A stretch of 7,912 nucleotides of DNA from Treponema sp. (GTDB taxonomy: Bacteria; Spirochaetota; Spirochaetia; Treponematales; Rectinemataceae): contig JAAYWE010000057.1 of assembly GCA_012516755.1 (NCBI GenBank), positions 1 to 7,912 of the forward strand, read 5' to 3'. Position numbers and translations under genes: made by a program. The notes beneath the pieces were generated by a model. It did not search any database and was not told the origin of the DNA. It saw only the letters and a program-made list of their open reading frames with translations. Positions 1 through 6,422 of this stretch are shown here, piece by piece (position 1 is the first letter of the stretch; the number at the start of each line of letters is the position of its first letter).

Positions 1-749
1 AAATGGCGGCGGCAAGACGAGCAATACGAATAGATGACATTTACTATAGTAATAGAAATGACCTTGCATTGCTCTCTTTTGATAGATCGGCAACGATCAT
101 TATCGGCAGCGAGGGTGGCTGCGATATACCATTGCTAAATTTACTAAAGAAAGAAAAGAACGCTGTATGCATCGACTTCGATCCTGATTTGAAAAACATA
201 GATGTTGTATGTGCAGATTTCGGAAAATCTATCGAAACAATCGCAAAGAGATTTGCTGAGCTGGGTATTTCGCGTATTGGTTACATCGGAGGCAAAGAAA
301 TCTCTCCTCTCAAGGGGAAAGAAATAATCGACCCTAGAAGCGCACAATATATAGAGGAATTTGGGAAACTGGGTATCTATAGAAAGGAAATCTTTAGAGC
401 TTACGGGCCATATACCCCTGAAAATGCGTATCAATTCACTAAGGAGCTTTTATCCGGCACAACCAAACCAGAGGCTATATTTGTTGCCAGCGATAATATG
501 GCTCTAGGTGTCTATAAGGCAATTTGTGAAGCGAATCTTTCGATTCCGCAGGATATAAAAGTTATCAGCTGCAATGATCAACCCGTATCGGCATATATGA
601 CACCTCCATTGAGCACAATAAGAATTCCGAGGGCAGTAATGGGCTCAGTTGCGCTATCTCTGGCATCATCGCGAGCTGCGGATTTTCGTGAGCTCGGGGT
701 TAAAGTAATGGTGCCTACAGACGTGGTGTTTCGCAAGAGTCTTATCTAG
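1..749 (+). CDS. LacI/GalR-family transcriptional regulator, C-terminal part (5' end outside window)
   Basis: The open frame runs in from the left edge and ends at TAG 747-749, giving about 248 residues. The sequence shows a periplasmic-binding-protein-like effector domain of the LacI/GalR type: an RFAELGISRIGYIGG segment near residue 90, a FVASDNMALGVYKAI segment near residue 160, and the closing DIKVISCNDQPVSAYMTPPLSTIRIP pattern followed by MG and a final hydrophobic strand. Family members are about 330-345 residues with an N-terminal helix-turn-helix of about 60 residues. That DNA-binding domain and the first part of the core are missing here, so the ATG at position 3 is almost certainly internal. 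Such proteins are cytoplasmic dimers or tetramers that bind sugars or related small molecules and control nearby catabolic genes. It converges on the SDR gene. A role in regulating the SDR and TRAP genes is inference from position only. The effector cannot be named. Confidence 0.85.
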   Translation, partial: MAAARRAIRIDDIYYSNRNDLALLSFDRSATIIIGSEGGCDIPLLNLLKKEKNAVCIDFDPDLKNIDVVCADFGKSIETIAKRFAELGISRIGYIGGKEISPLKGKEIIDPRSAQYIEEFGKLGIYRKEIFRAYGPYTPENAYQFTKELLSGTTKPEAIFVASDNMALGVYKAICEANLSIPQDIKVISCNDQPVSAYMTPPLSTIRIPRAVMGSVALSLASSRAADFRELGVKVMVPTDVVFRKSLI

Positions 750-783
750 TGGAGTATTAAGATCGAGCCCATAAATAATTTTT

Positions 784-808
784 TATTTTTCGCGTGCATC
801 GAAAAATA
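784..808. terminator. AT-rich inverted repeat between convergent genes, possible bidirectional terminator
   Basis: A perfect 9-bp inverted repeat, TATTTTTCG and CGAAAAATA, surrounds a 7-base loop (793-799). It lies in the 68-bp gap between the convergent regulator and SDR genes. Each arm supplies a T-run in its own direction. The stem has only two GC pairs, so it would be weak. The call as a shared terminator rests mainly on its position. Confidence 0.4.
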
Positions 809-817
809 CGGAAGCTC

Positions 818-1579
818 TCATGCCATATAGACACCACCGTTGATATCTAATGTGGCGCCGGTAATGAATCCATCGTATTCACTGGCAAGAAAAGCCACCG
901 CACGAGCGACATCCTCGCATGTACCAGCCCTCTTTAACGGTATATCTCGTATCGTTGCCTGCTTGGATTCTTCGCTTGTGTGAATGGCATGAAAAGCCGA
1001 ACCAAGAATAAAACCAGGTGCCACAGCATTTACCCTAATCCCGTAGGGTGCAAGCTCAACGGAGAGCGCACGTGTAAGGGTAAGAATGGCTCCTTTTGTC
1101 ATAGAATAGACTATCGAACCACCATGGCCACCCTTACGTCCAGCCAGCGACGCAAGGTTCACTATTGAGGCGCAGCCCGACCTTTTCAATAAAGGTATCA
1201 TGGCTCGCGTGACCAAGACATTTGAGTCTAGATTTACTGCCACGACTTTTCGGTAAAAATCCATCCGAACATCTTCGAGTCTATAGCGTCCAACCAGGTC
1301 ACCTGCATTGTTGATAAGCACATCGAGATTATTCCATCTCTCAAATATGAAATCCGCTAGGATCTGCACACCTTTTTCTTCCGAAAGATCCGCTTGCACC
1401 ACATCTGCCTTGCCACCGGAAGTGCGTATTTGCTCTGCTAGGCTTTCGGCCAACTCTCTGCTCTTGTGATAATGAATAATGAGATCAGCCCCCATATTGC
1501 TTAATTCCAGAGAAATAGCGCGACCTATACCAGATGCTCCTCCAGTTACCAGAGCTTTTTTCCCTTTCAGACTGTTCAT
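818..1579 (-). CDS. short-chain dehydrogenase/reductase (SDR, FabG-like, classical type)
   Basis: This is a 253-residue NAD(P)-dependent oxidoreductase of the classical SDR family, cytosolic and normally tetrameric. Visible motifs are the cofactor glycine motif TGGASGIG (residues 12-19), NNAG (90-93), the active-site Asn N116, catalytic Ser S144, and YSMTK with catalytic Y158 and K162. The VNAVAPGFI segment and the C-terminal GATLDINGG ending are also typical. The strand-2 end reads HYHKS, without the acidic residue that marks strict NAD users, so NADP use is likely but not certain. An upstream in-frame ATG at 1615 would give 265 residues. I chose 1579 because GGAG (+ strand CTCC 1586-1589) lies 6 nt upstream, the family length fits, and the likely promoter would start transcription at about the 1615 ATG. 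Sequence alone does not separate 3-oxoacyl-ACP reductase from sugar-acid or polyol dehydrogenases. Its position opposite a TRAP operon favours a catabolic dehydrogenase. Confidence 0.88.
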   Translation of the reverse strand: MNSLKGKKALVTGGASGIGRAISLELSNMGADLIIHYHKSRELAESLAEQIRTSGGKADVVQADLSEEKGVQILADFIFERWNNLDVLINNAGDLVGRYRLEDVRMDFYRKVVAVNLDSNVLVTRAMIPLLKRSGCASIVNLASLAGRKGGHGGSIVYSMTKGAILTLTRALSVELAPYGIRVNAVAPGFILGSAFHAIHTSEESKQATIRDIPLKRAGTCEDVARAVAFLASEYDGFITGATLDINGGVYMA

Positions 1580-1619
1580 AAGTGACTCCATAAGATGAAT
1601 ATAGCCAAAGCTCATTGCT

Positions 1620-1648
1620 AGTATAGATGCGAGCTAGAGTCCACGCAA
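1620..1648 (-). promoter_or_regulatory. candidate sigma70-type promoter for the SDR gene
   Basis: On the minus strand a TATACT -10 box (1620-1625) lies 17 bp from a TTGCGT -35 box (1643-1648). The -10 matches the consensus at 5 of 6 positions and the -35 at only 3 of 6. Transcription would begin near 1612-1613, leaving a leader of about 30 nt that contains the GGAG ribosome-binding site. Confidence 0.5.
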
Positions 1649-1777
1649 GTTGAATGATCTTAAGATGACAGGCAATCGAACTGGGTCGGCTGTGCTCGCC
1701 GCATGACTCTCTGTAAATGGATCGGGATTCAATAATGGATTCCGCTTATTTTTTATCGAGATTCTCTTGAATCACAC

Positions 1778-1805
1778 TTGACAAGTTCAAAAGATGATTT
1801 ATCAT
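1778..1805 (+). promoter_or_regulatory. strong sigma70-type promoter for the dctPQM operon
   Basis: A perfect TTGACA -35 box (1778-1783) is followed after 16 bp by TATCAT (1800-1805), a 5/6 match to the -10 consensus. The predicted start is near 1812, giving a leader of about 150 nt before dctP. An inverted repeat begins about 4 bp downstream of that start, a position suited to repression. Confidence 0.6.
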
Positions 1806-1815
1806 ATGAAATTGG

Positions 1816-1832
1816 ATTCCATATTGTGGAAT
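1816..1832. promoter_or_regulatory. operator-like inverted repeat 1 (ATTCCA-N5-TGGAAT)
   Basis: This is a perfect inverted repeat with ATTCCA (1816-1821) and TGGAAT (1827-1832) around a 5-base spacer, immediately downstream of the predicted transcription start. A second, nearly identical site lies 58 bp away, centre to centre. The odd-length, AT-centred form differs from LacI-family operators, which usually have a central CG. A dimeric regulator of another family, such as IclR or GntR, is possible but not established. Confidence 0.55.
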
Positions 1833-1859
1833 TCTATAGATGAATCTCATGGTTTGCGG

Positions 1860-1872
1860 CATTCTGAGAATG
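1860..1872. repeat. 13-bp perfect palindrome between the two operator-like sites
   Basis: CATTCTGAGAATG is self-complementary around a central G and sits between the two ATTCCA-type inverted repeats. It could be a third, divergent binding site or a small hairpin in the dctP leader. It could also be chance. Confidence 0.35.
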
Positions 1873-1873
1873 T

Positions 1874-1890
1874 ATTCCAGACTATGGGAT
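1874..1890. promoter_or_regulatory. operator-like inverted repeat 2 (ATTCCA-N5-TGGGAT)
   Basis: ATTCCA (1874-1879) and TGGGAT (1885-1890) lie around a 5-base spacer. The architecture matches the first site, with one mismatch between arms. One extra pair on each side (T1873 and A1891) extends it to 19 bp. The same arm sequence and spacer at both sites make a shared binding protein plausible. Confidence 0.5.
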
Positions 1891-1898
1891 ATTGTTTG

Positions 1899-1929
1899 GC
1901 CTTAGTCGCCTTAAGACCGACCTAAGGGC
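1899..1929 (+). other. hairpin in the dctP leader
   Basis: CCTTAG (1900-1905) pairs with CTAAGG (1922-1927), and TCG (1906-1908) pairs with CGA (1918-1920). There is a single bulged C at 1921 and a 9-base loop. No T-run follows, so it is not an intrinsic terminator. It lies about 25 nt upstream of the dctP ribosome-binding site and could stabilise the 5' end of the mRNA. Confidence 0.4.
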
Positions 1930-1965
1930 TGAATAAGCATAAAGATCAATTATAGGGGGTTTGTT

Positions 1966-2937
1966 ATGAAGAAAAAACTAATCGCTCTGGCAGCGCTTTT
2001 GCTCATTACGGCAAGTTTCGCTATTGCCGCTCCAAAATACAACTGGAAGCTTGCGTCAGTACTGCCCGACTCACATCCGGTTCATCAGGCTCTGGTTTTC
2101 TTTGCTGACGAATTAGCACGAAAGAGCAATGGTGATATCAAAGTCACTCTCTTTCCTGCCGGCCAGTTGGGTCAAGAAGCGGATTACATTCAGGCTATAA
2201 AGATTGGATCGTTGGAATTTTCCAAGGTCTCATCAGGCCCACTTGGACAATATGCCCCAACACTTCAGGTTGTCTCTCTGCCTCTAATCTGGAGAGACCT
2301 GGATCATCAGCATAAAGTGTTGCAAGGACAAGTTGGCAAGAGATTGATGAATGATCTCGATAAGGCAGGCTTCAAGGGGCTAGTCTTTATGGATGCAGGT
2401 TTTAGATCTATTACTGCAAAGAAGCCCATCTACACCCCTGCCGATCTCAAAGGCCTAAAGATTCGCGTCATGCAGTCCAAGCCCCTTATCGATACAATAA
2501 ACGCATTGGGTGCAACAGCCGTTCCAATGGGTCAATCTGAAGTCTACAGCGCGCTGCAGACAAATGTCATTGATGGCTGGGAAAACAATGAGCCCACAGT
2601 GCTATCCTTCAACATGCAGGAAGTTGCTAAATATTTCTCTTATACGCGCCATTCTTCTATTCCCGATATCCTCATAATGAATAAAAAACTCTTCGATGGT
2701 CTACCCAAGAACATCCAGACTATGATCGAAGAGACAGCTTTCGAAGCCATGCAAAAGCACAATCAGCTCTGGGGCGAAATGATCGATAAGACTGTCGCTG
2801 AACTAAAAGCCAAAGGCATGATCTTCAATGAAGTCAAGGACATCACCGAATTCCAAAAAGCATGCGCCGGAGTGTGGAAGGAGTTTGAGCCGATCGTAGG
2901 AAAAGATTTGATAGACGCTATAGTCAATACAAAATAG
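1966..2937 (+). CDS. dctP: TRAP transporter periplasmic solute-binding protein, DctP family
   Basis: This is the extracytoplasmic solute receptor of a tripartite ATP-independent transporter. It captures an organic-acid type ligand and hands it to the DctQM membrane complex. The protein has 323 residues, normal for the family. Residues 1-21 form a signal peptide: KKK, a hydrophobic core, then cleavage probably after AIA, before APKYNW. Family hallmarks are the DSHPVHQALVFFADELA opening, FPAGQLGQEADYIQAIKIGSLEF, GFR with R147, DLKGLKIRV with R167 (the conserved arginine that usually salt-bridges the ligand carboxylate), and DGWENNEPT with N207/N208. The start is supported by AGGGGG (1954-1959) six nt upstream. 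It is the first gene of the operon, 107 bp ahead of dctQ, with two hairpins in the gap. The ligand cannot be named: the DctP family covers C4-dicarboxylates, sugar acids, keto acids and others. Confidence 0.95.
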   Translation: MKKKLIALAALLLITASFAIAAPKYNWKLASVLPDSHPVHQALVFFADELARKSNGDIKVTLFPAGQLGQEADYIQAIKIGSLEFSKVSSGPLGQYAPTLQVVSLPLIWRDLDHQHKVLQGQVGKRLMNDLDKAGFKGLVFMDAGFRSITAKKPIYTPADLKGLKIRVMQSKPLIDTINALGATAVPMGQSEVYSALQTNVIDGWENNEPTVLSFNMQEVAKYFSYTRHSSIPDILIMNKKLFDGLPKNIQTMIEETAFEAMQKHNQLWGEMIDKTVAELKAKGMIFNEVKDITEFQKACAGVWKEFEPIVGKDLIDAIVNTK

Positions 2938-2965
2938 ATGGCGCTGTTGCTTAGATGCTAAATAC

Positions 2966-2987
2966 TTCCTGTCTATCATGACAGGAA
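2966..2987 (+). terminator. hairpin 1 in the dctP-dctQ gap
   Basis: TTCCTGTC (2966-2973) and GACAGGAA (2980-2987) form a perfect 8-bp stem with a 6-base loop, 28 nt after the dctP stop. Purines rather than a T-run follow. It is therefore more likely a processing or stabilising structure at the 3' end of dctP than a terminator on its own. Confidence 0.5.
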
Positions 2988-2988
2988 A

Positions 2989-3021
2989 AAAATGGGCGGC
3001 AGATATTCTACCGCCCATTTT
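2989..3021 (+). terminator. hairpin 2 in the dctP-dctQ gap, possible partial terminator
   Basis: AAAATGGGCGG (2989-2999) and CCGCCCATTTT (3011-3021) form a perfect 11-bp stem with a GC-rich core and an 11-base loop. Four Ts lie inside the descending arm, but the following bases are C and A. Read-through with attenuation would give more receptor than membrane subunits, which fits TRAP stoichiometry. Confidence 0.6.
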
Positions 3022-3044
3022 CAAAACTAGAAAGGATTGTTCTA

Positions 3045-3596
3045 ATGCAGGATCATCAGGAAGGCGATATGCGAAAAGACCTTTGGCACATTGTCGATAG
3101 ATTAGAACGGATATTAACTGGATTTATTGCCATTTTAATGGGGATAGTGACCATTGTGGTGTGCTGGCAGGTCTTCGATCGTTATGTATTGCATAAAAGT
3201 CCCTATTGGGCTGAGGAATTCTCGGTAACCATAATGATGTGGATGGGGCTCCTCGGTGCCGCCTGCGCAGTATGGACTGGCGACCACATGAGACTTGAAT
3301 TGCTCACCAAACACCTGCCTGCTCGTTTTGGATTGATTTTAGAGATATTGATCGATGGAGCAGTGATCTATTTCTCCTATTTCTTATTCAAGCAAGGTAT
3401 TGAACTTGTAAACGCAATGTGGACGAGCCAATTATCCACCATTCGACTTTCTATTGGTATTACATACCTGGTCATCCCGATCTCGGCTGCCATGATGATT
3501 CTCTTTTCTATTCTCAAGATTGTAAAGAAGGCAAGCGGAGCAAATGCAATATCTAGCCAACAAGAAACCAAAAACGGAGGCGAAGATGCTCGCTGA
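3045..3596 (+). CDS. dctQ: TRAP transporter small permease subunit, DctQ family
   Basis: This is the small integral-membrane subunit that joins the receptor and the large permease of the TRAP system. It has 183 residues with four hydrophobic segments at roughly 24-44, 57-77, 96-116 and 136-157, as expected. Family signatures include FDRYVLHKSPYWAEEFS between segments 1 and 2, and TGDHMRLELL after segment 2. Two starts are possible. The ATG at 3045 has AGGA 8 nt upstream. The ATG at 3069 has AGGAAGG (3058-3064) just upstream and would remove an acidic eight-residue extension, leaving 175 residues. I list the longer form, but the shorter one may be the true product. The last 11 nt overlap dctM in another frame, which indicates translational coupling. 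Confidence 0.92.
   Translation: MQDHQEGDMRKDLWHIVDRLERILTGFIAILMGIVTIVVCWQVFDRYVLHKSPYWAEEFSVTIMMWMGLLGAACAVWTGDHMRLELLTKHLPARFGLILEILIDGAVIYFSYFLFKQGIELVNAMWTSQLSTIRLSIGITYLVIPISAAMMILFSILKIVKKASGANAISSQQETKNGGEDAR
3576..3580 (+). promoter_or_regulatory. ribosome-binding site that fixes the dctM start
   Basis: GGAGG ends 5 nt before the ATG at 3586 and lies inside the dctQ coding sequence. It selects this ATG over the in-frame ATG at 3544, which lacks such a site and would add a hydrophilic 14-residue extension. Confidence 0.75.
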
Positions 3597-4866
3597 ATCT
3601 GTGCTGTTGGGATCCTTTATAATCCTTATCTTGCTTGGTGTACCAATTTCTTTCGGTTTGGGCATTTCATCCCTGCTTTCTGCATTTGCCGCAGGTCTGC
3701 AGCCGGCTATTATAGCTCAGCGCGTAGCCGCAGGCATGCAATCGTTTCCCCTTCTTGCGATTCCTCTTTTTATCCTGGCCGGAGCATTGATGGCCAACGG
3801 AGGAGTAGCCAAGCGAATGGTGGATTTGGCCTATGTAATCGTAGGCCCTTTGCCTGGTGGTCTTGCCATAGTCAACTGTATCGATTCGATGTTTTTCGGT
3901 GGAGTTTCTGGATCGGCAGTGGCCGATGTATCCTCAACCGGACCAATGATAATACCGATGATGGTGGAAAAAGGCTATGATAAGGACTTCGCGGTAGCGC
4001 TTACAGTGGCTTCGGCAAGCCAGGGCATAATCATTCCACCTTCCCATAATATGGTGATATATGCAATGGTAGCAGGTGGAGTCTCTGTTGGGAGACTCTT
4101 CTTAGCCGGTTATATTCCAGGAATGCTGTTGGGCATTGCGCTTGCCATTGCATGCTATTTTATTGCGCTAAAGCGAAATTATCCATGCGAAAAACGACCT
4201 CCCCTTAAAGAGAGCCTGCGCATCATCTTAGATGGAATTCTCGCCCTCCTCTGCGCTGCTATTATAATAGTGGGAATTGCGGCAGGCATTTTTACTGCAA
4301 CCGAAGCATCTGCGGTAGCAGTTCTGTATGCGGCTTTCTTAGGCTTCTTTATCTTCAAGGAACTCAAGCTGAAGGATTTGTGGCCAATTTTCATGGATTC
4401 GGTCAAAACAACCTCTGTTGTTTTTTTCCTCATAGGTTGCGCTTCGGCCTTTGGTTGGATGATGACCTACCTACAGATACCTCTTGCTGTAATGAATTTC
4501 TTCCTGAGTCTGACAAATAATCGCTTCCTAATACTTCTGCTCGTCGATGTCCTTCTTCTTTTGTTAGGCATGGTGATGGACGTGGCGCCACTTATCGTAA
4601 TTGTGACGCCCGTATTGCTGCCTGTTGTCAAGGCAGCTGGAATGAGCGAGATAACCTTTGGCATAGTGCTCATGCTCAACCTGGGTATCGGGCTTACCAC
4701 GCCTCCGGTCGGAGCAAGTCTCTTTACAGGCTGCATGATTGGCAAAACAACAATCGAAAAAGCAAGCAAGGCAATGCTTCCACTCTGGCCGGCGATGCTT
4801 GCAGTGTTATTTCTTGTGACTTATGTTCCATGGTTTACTGAGTTCTTGCCTAATCTTTTTTACTGA
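3586..4866 (+). CDS. dctM: TRAP transporter large permease subunit, DctM family
   Basis: This is the large membrane subunit that forms the ion-coupled translocation path of the TRAP transporter. With the start at 3586 it has 426 residues, typical for the family, and is hydrophobic along its whole length with about 12 predicted membrane segments. Conserved features include FGGVSGSAVADVSSTGPMIIP (around residues 104-124), the re-entrant-loop type motif QGIIIPPSHN (146-155), and the C-terminal mirror motif NLGIGLTTPPVGASLF (365-380). The IIPPS and TPPVG loops are the two elements usually placed at the substrate and sodium sites. The QG-IIIPPSHN form, rather than the commoner GPIIPPS, suggests a particular subfamily, though I cannot name its substrate. 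It is the last gene of the operon. An inverted-repeat element starts at the first base after its TGA. Confidence 0.95.
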   Translation: MLAESVLLGSFIILILLGVPISFGLGISSLLSAFAAGLQPAIIAQRVAAGMQSFPLLAIPLFILAGALMANGGVAKRMVDLAYVIVGPLPGGLAIVNCIDSMFFGGVSGSAVADVSSTGPMIIPMMVEKGYDKDFAVALTVASASQGIIIPPSHNMVIYAMVAGGVSVGRLFLAGYIPGMLLGIALAIACYFIALKRNYPCEKRPPLKESLRIILDGILALLCAAIIIVGIAAGIFTATEASAVAVLYAAFLGFFIFKELKLKDLWPIFMDSVKTTSVVFFLIGCASAFGWMMTYLQIPLAVMNFFLSLTNNRFLILLLVDVLLLLLGMVMDVAPLIVIVTPVLLPVVKAAGMSEITFGIVLMLNLGIGLTTPPVGASLFTGCMIGKTTIEKASKAMLPLWPAMLAVLFLVTYVPWFTEFLPNLFY

Positions 4867-5023
4867 TACGAACCTTGTGTATGGGTTAGGCTGATAGTAA
4901 GAAATCTCCTCACTTATAGCTAAATACAACTAAGGAAGATCAATATTATTTCCTTCGACTTATTTATTTCTTATTTGCTCTCTTTGCCGCATTTCTGCTT
5001 TATTATCTTACACAAGGTTCGTA
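4867..5023. mobile_element. MITE-like element with perfect 15-bp terminal inverted repeats
   Basis: TACGAACCTTGTGTA (4867-4881) is matched exactly by its reverse complement TACACAAGGTTCGTA (5009-5023), with 127 bp of AT-rich non-coding sequence between. Both outer ends are TA, which can be read as a TA target-site duplication around 13-bp terminal repeats, as made by IS630/Tc1-mariner type transposases. An internal inverted pair, TAAGAAAT (4898-4905) and ATTTCTTA (4966-4973), and a shorter one, AAGGAA with TTCCTT, could fold the centre. No transposase frame is present. Only one copy is in the window, so mobility is unproven. It could instead be a regulatory or RNA structure between dctM and the next gene. 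Confidence 0.45.
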
Positions 5024-5042
5024 GCACTAATCAAGGATTTAG

Positions 5043-5055
5043 CTATACTCTATAG
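5043..5055 (+). promoter_or_regulatory. possible -10 region and palindrome upstream of the PLP enzyme gene
   Basis: CTATA-CTC-TATAG is a perfect inverted repeat that contains two -10-like hexamers, TATACT (5044-5049) and TATAGT (5051-5056). No convincing -35 box lies at a proper distance, so the promoter call is weak. It sits 22 nt before the start codon. Confidence 0.25.
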
Positions 5056-5077
5056 TGCACCCTTCAAAGGAGGATCA

Positions 5078-6406
5078 ATGCTGAAACCACATCTAATCTC
5101 GACTCTATCCGGGGCTAGCTATCCTTTCCAACAGCTGAATGAATTTGCCGAAAATGGCGAATCGCTCGAAGTGGTTATCCCTAATATTGAACATGCTCGG
5201 CCACTCTCGACATCGACTGGTATATGTGACCGTATTTATGCTAGCTCAAAACGCAAAGCGGGCACGCTAGGAGAGCCTATGGCTCGAGGCACATTGATTC
5301 GCACCCAGAATGAAAATGCAGCCGCTTCTGACGCCTCAATCTGGCAGCGTTACGCCGATTTTCTGCCTTTTCAAGAAACCTATCCTGAGCTATCCCTCGG
5401 CGAAGGCATGACACCGCTTGTCTCGGCAGGTACCGCACTTTCAACATGGACGGGGCTAGATAAGCTTCTTCTCAAAAACGAAACCGTAAATCCAACATGG
5501 AGCTTCAAGGATCGAGGCTCGCTTGCTTCTGCTATTATGGCTATAGAACAGAAAGAGCGAGTAATGATGACCATTTCGACAGGAAATATGGGACAGTCCA
5601 CGGCAGCCTACGGCACACGAGCTGGCCTAAAGGTAATTGTATTCTTGCCTGAATTTGTACCGCAAGAAAAAACCCTGGCCATGGCGATTCATGGGGCCAC
5701 TGTTTTCCGTGTTCATGGCACAAATTATAGTGATATGAAAGAGAAAGTCCTTATGCTTGCTTCTAGACATGGTATCCGCGTAACATCGGGCAATAACCCC
5801 ATACGTGTTGAAGGCTACAAGACCGAAGCCTTTGAGCTTTTCGAACAACTAGGCGGAGAAGTGCCAGACTACATCGCTGTACCTACCAGTGCCTGCGGAC
5901 ATATCCGAGGAATCTTCAAAGGCTTCCGCGAGCTGCACGCAGCAGGCCTTATCGATCGACTCCCAAAGATGATAGTTGTTCAGGCGGCTGCTAACAGCCC
6001 AATCGCGAGCGCAATAAAATCGGGGAGTCTCACCATGATCCCATTTGCCAATTTCACTACGGTCGCAGAAGCCCTATCTTCAGGCAAACCACCTGGCGGC
6101 GATGAGATAATTGCAAAAGCCTACCAATATGGCTGGCTTACCGAAGACGCTACTGAAGAAGAAATTATCGAAGCTCAAAAGCGACTCGCGGGCGCTGGCT
6201 TCTTTGTGGAACCAGCAAGCGCTACGACTCTTGCTGCTCTGAAGAAACTGCGCGCCTCGGGGACAATCGATGCGAAATCATGTGTGGTCGCGGTGCTGAC
6301 TGGTTCAGGGCTCAAGGATACTAGCGTCCTATCCAGGCATAAGCTCGATATCGTCGATACAGATATGCATGGTATAGAGAAATATATTTCAGCTGAAAGA
6401 TCTTGA
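5078..6406 (+). CDS. threonine synthase-like PLP-dependent enzyme (fold type II), zinc-ribbon cysteines lost
   Basis: This is a 442-residue cytosolic PLP enzyme of the threonine synthase/threonine dehydratase superfamily. The PLP lysine is K144 in NPTWSFKDRG (138-147). The phosphate-binding loop is STGNMGQS (167-174), followed by AAYGTRAGLKVIVFLP. SGNNPIRVEGYKTEAFE, VPTSACGHIRGIFKGF and the C-terminal VLTGSGLKD are further threonine synthase hallmarks. Threonine synthase turns O-phospho-L-homoserine into L-threonine and phosphate. Two oddities argue for caution: W141 stands where the family usually has Gly, and the N-terminus (LISTLSGASYP...ENGESLEV) follows the outline of the CxxC...CxxCG zinc ribbon of the archaeal-type branch with the cysteine positions replaced by Ser, Ser, Phe and Asn. 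Residues 33-85 are a poorly conserved linker. The start has AAAGGAGG (5066-5073) four nt upstream. It lies 211 bp after dctM, beyond the inverted-repeat element, so it may be transcribed separately. ThrC activity is possible, but a related lyase or a catabolic PLP enzyme is an alternative. Confidence 0.8.
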   Translation: MLKPHLISTLSGASYPFQQLNEFAENGESLEVVIPNIEHARPLSTSTGICDRIYASSKRKAGTLGEPMARGTLIRTQNENAAASDASIWQRYADFLPFQETYPELSLGEGMTPLVSAGTALSTWTGLDKLLLKNETVNPTWSFKDRGSLASAIMAIEQKERVMMTISTGNMGQSTAAYGTRAGLKVIVFLPEFVPQEKTLAMAIHGATVFRVHGTNYSDMKEKVLMLASRHGIRVTSGNNPIRVEGYKTEAFELFEQLGGEVPDYIAVPTSACGHIRGIFKGFRELHAAGLIDRLPKMIVVQAAANSPIASAIKSGSLTMIPFANFTTVAEALSSGKPPGGDEIIAKAYQYGWLTEDATEEEIIEAQKRLAGAGFFVEPASATTLAALKKLRASGTIDAKSCVVAVLTGSGLKDTSVLSRHKLDIVDTDMHGIEKYISAERS

Positions 6407-6422
6407 AGTCAATAACAGATAA

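Noticed and set aside
1580..1615. Twelve-residue N-terminal extension of the SDR from the ATG at 1615
   Set aside because: There is no ribosome-binding site ahead of it and it coincides with the predicted transcription start. GGAG is well placed for the ATG at 1579.
3544..3585. Fourteen-residue N-terminal extension of DctM from the ATG at 3544
   Set aside because: GGAGG lies just before the ATG at 3586. The extension is hydrophilic and lies inside dctQ.
4867..5077. Riboswitch or T-box leader ahead of the threonine synthase-like gene
   Set aside because: No T-box sequence, specifier-like stem or terminator/antiterminator pair could be recognised. The long inverted repeat is better described as a mobile-element-like structure.
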